Source: Rouxiella badensis
Lineage (GTDB): Bacteria; Pseudomonadota; Gammaproteobacteria; Enterobacterales; Enterobacteriaceae
DNA: 64,000 nt
Direction of reading: 5' to 3'
NCBI RefSeq assembly: GCF_002093665.1
Contig: NZ_MRWE01000005.1
Coordinates: forward strand, 1-64,000
Shown here in pieces: positions 62,976 through 64,000 of the stretch; positions within the stretch are counted from its first letter, which is position 1; each line of letters starts with the position of its first letter. The notes under the pieces were generated by a model. That model was not told where the DNA came from. It searched no databases and saw only the letters and a list, made by a program, of their open reading frames with translations. The position numbers were made by a program, and so were the translations under genes.

Positions 62976-64000
62976 TTAGGGCTTGGCCTGGAGTCGAGTC
63001 CAGTAGGTTCCCGTTAGAGGGATAGGTAAAAACTGCTGGTACAGAGTTTTCAGCGTTTGATCGGGGTCCAGCGAGGCAAACAGCTGCGGATAAAACACCT
63101 TGGCGAACACTTCCACGTCAATGAGGTGGTAAGGGCTTAAATAGAAGTTGTGCCACAGGCTGTAGGCGTTCCCCTCTTTCACCGCGCGCAGATTCGACAG
63201 AATTAGCTGGTTTGACATTAACGACCTGAAGCTGTTTTCTGCCCGTTCCTTCGAGACCTGCGGGCCGAGCTGCAAATCGTCCGGCTTTTCAGGACCCGAC
63301 ATGCCGGTGGTGAGGTAGACGTCAGGATTGGCAACAATAACCGATTCAGGATTCATCTCGCCATACACGCCCTTGAAGGCCTTTTTAGCGATATTATCGC
63401 CGCCGGCAAACGCCAGCAGGTCAGCGAGATTACCGTTGGCAACCGTGGTACAGCAGCTCTCTCTTCTGCCCAAATGCAGTTGCAGCATCACCCTGGGCTT
63501 TTTACCCTGATAATTCGCCAGCGTTTGGCTAATATGCTGCATATGCTGCTGATAAAAATCAATAAAGCGTTCAGCTTTCTGTTGAGTATTCAATGCCTGG
63601 CCGAGCAGCCGCAGGCTCGGAACGGTGTTATGCAGTTGATCGACGCGAAAATCGACGTAGATAAACGGCACCTTGGCCTTATCCAGCTGCTGTTCAAGCG
63701 TTCCTTCATTCGACGACCGTTTGGCATAGCGCGGCAGGATAACAAGGTCCGGTTTTAAGGCGATGATCTTCTCTGCGCTCATCTGGTCGTAACTGGTGTT
63801 GCCTATCTGTTCGACGCTGGCAATATGCGGGAACGCCTTCACGTAAAGCTGCCAGCTCTGCGGGTCATAATGCTGCATGTCACCCGGCCAACCCACCACG
63901 TGGGCCGAAGGGTCACCGTCTTCAATCAGCGCCAGACTGTAGAGCATGCGGCTCTCACCAAGCACTATTCGCTGTGGATTATCGGGGATCTCGACCTTCC
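62976..64000 (-). CDS. Siderophore ABC transporter substrate-binding protein, 5' end beyond the window
   Basis: Periplasmic iron-siderophore binding protein of the FecB/FhuD class. Within the window the frame is open to the right edge: it reads VEIPDNPQRIVLGESRMLYS, the normal beginning of the mature domain, so the signal peptide lies outside. Other segments are ALKPDLVILPRYAKRSSNEG, GQALNTQQKAERFIDFYQQ and VANPDVYLTTGMSGPE. Together with the adjacent receptor it forms a siderophore uptake system. Confidence 0.87.
   Translation of the reverse strand, partial: KVEIPDNPQRIVLGESRMLYSLALIEDGDPSAHVVGWPGDMQHYDPQSWQLYVKAFPHIASVEQIGNTSYDQMSAEKIIALKPDLVILPRYAKRSSNEGTLEQQLDKAKVPFIYVDFRVDQLHNTVPSLRLLGQALNTQQKAERFIDFYQQHMQHISQTLANYQGKKPRVMLQLHLGRRESCCTTVANGNLADLLAFAGGDNIAKKAFKGVYGEMNPESVIVANPDVYLTTGMSGPEKPDDLQLGPQVSKERAENSFRSLMSNQLILSNLRAVKEGNAYSLWHNFYLSPYHLIDVEVFAKVFYPQLFASLDPDQTLKTLYQQFLPIPLTGTYWTRLQAKP

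Noticed and set aside
1-64000. CRISPR arrays, tRNA or rRNA genes, prophage or insertion sequences
   Set aside because: No regularly spaced repeats, no cloverleaf-like genes, and no transposase or phage proteins were found on either strand.

Overview
The window is 64 kb of chromosomal DNA from a gamma-proteobacterium of the order Enterobacterales. The support is a sad/ptrR divergent pair arranged as in E. coli, a Nac regulator with a sigma54/NtrC control region, RamA- and NimR-like AraC regulators, a Fur-type site ahead of a siderophore receptor, and enteric codon use throughout. A Yersiniaceae-type genus (Rahnella, Rouxiella or Serratia relatives) is my inference, not something the sequence proves. 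There are no rRNA or tRNA genes, insertion sequences, prophage genes or CRISPR arrays. The region looks like catabolic and transport gene content built from many small regulator-plus-operon modules.

Layout. 0.2-6.6 kb: a PadR regulator (YqjI-like) and an RND multidrug efflux operon (adaptor, pump, outer-membrane channel). 6.8-9.2 kb: sad and ptrR. 9.3-12.8 kb: a zinc/manganese-type ABC importer with two permeases. 13.1-14.3 kb: a YqjH-like siderophore-interacting reductase divergent from a MarR regulator. 14.5-18.7 kb: a small orphan gene, a MetNIQ-like importer and a 2-oxoglutarate oxygenase. 19-26.2 kb: a lipoprotein esterase, a LysR/Gfo-Idh-MocA divergent pair around a 26-bp perfect palindrome, an MFS transporter, an alpha/beta hydrolase, two AraC regulators and a small lipoprotein. 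26.7-35.9 kb, all on the minus strand: a nitrogen-scavenging block of nac, an aminotransferase, 5-oxoprolinase pxpB/pxpC/carrier-like/pxpA, an SDR, and a polar amino-acid ABC importer. 36.2 kb: pirin. 37-43.8 kb: a second polar amino-acid-type importer in one operon with two alkylhydroperoxidase-like proteins and a flavin monooxygenase-like enzyme, divergent from a LysR gene. 43.9-49 kb: an S66 peptidase, VOC and OsmC proteins, a GntR regulator, a Bcr/CflA MFS pump and an EmrE-type SMR pump. 48.8-52.1 kb: LysR, an orphan UbiD decarboxylase and GntR. 52.3-58.8 kb: a membrane protein, an NAD(P)-binding protein, an Fbp-type ABC importer and a 3-hydroxyisobutyrate-dehydrogenase-family enzyme. 59.5-64 kb: a one-TM protein of unknown function, an NAD(P)-binding protein, a TonB-dependent siderophore receptor and a siderophore-binding protein cut by the window edge.

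Two things stand out. First, four intergenic elements of about 220-460 bp (near 6.7, 12.9, 26.5 and 59.2 kb) are mosaics of the same modules in both orientations. They share a core around AGGTCAAGGGCACGTGC, a CTTTTAAGGTC motif, internal hairpins, and in one copy five perfect tandem AGACCT hexamers. Some run up to or into the stop codons of flanking genes. They encode no convincing protein and look like a non-autonomous, probably mobile or RNA-forming repeat family. Second, the nac-pxp block carries a near-consensus sigma54 promoter and an NtrC enhancer about 150 bp upstream. It also includes a biotin-carrier-like protein that has lost the biotinylation motif, which suggests nitrogen-limitation control of pyroglutamate and amino-acid use.
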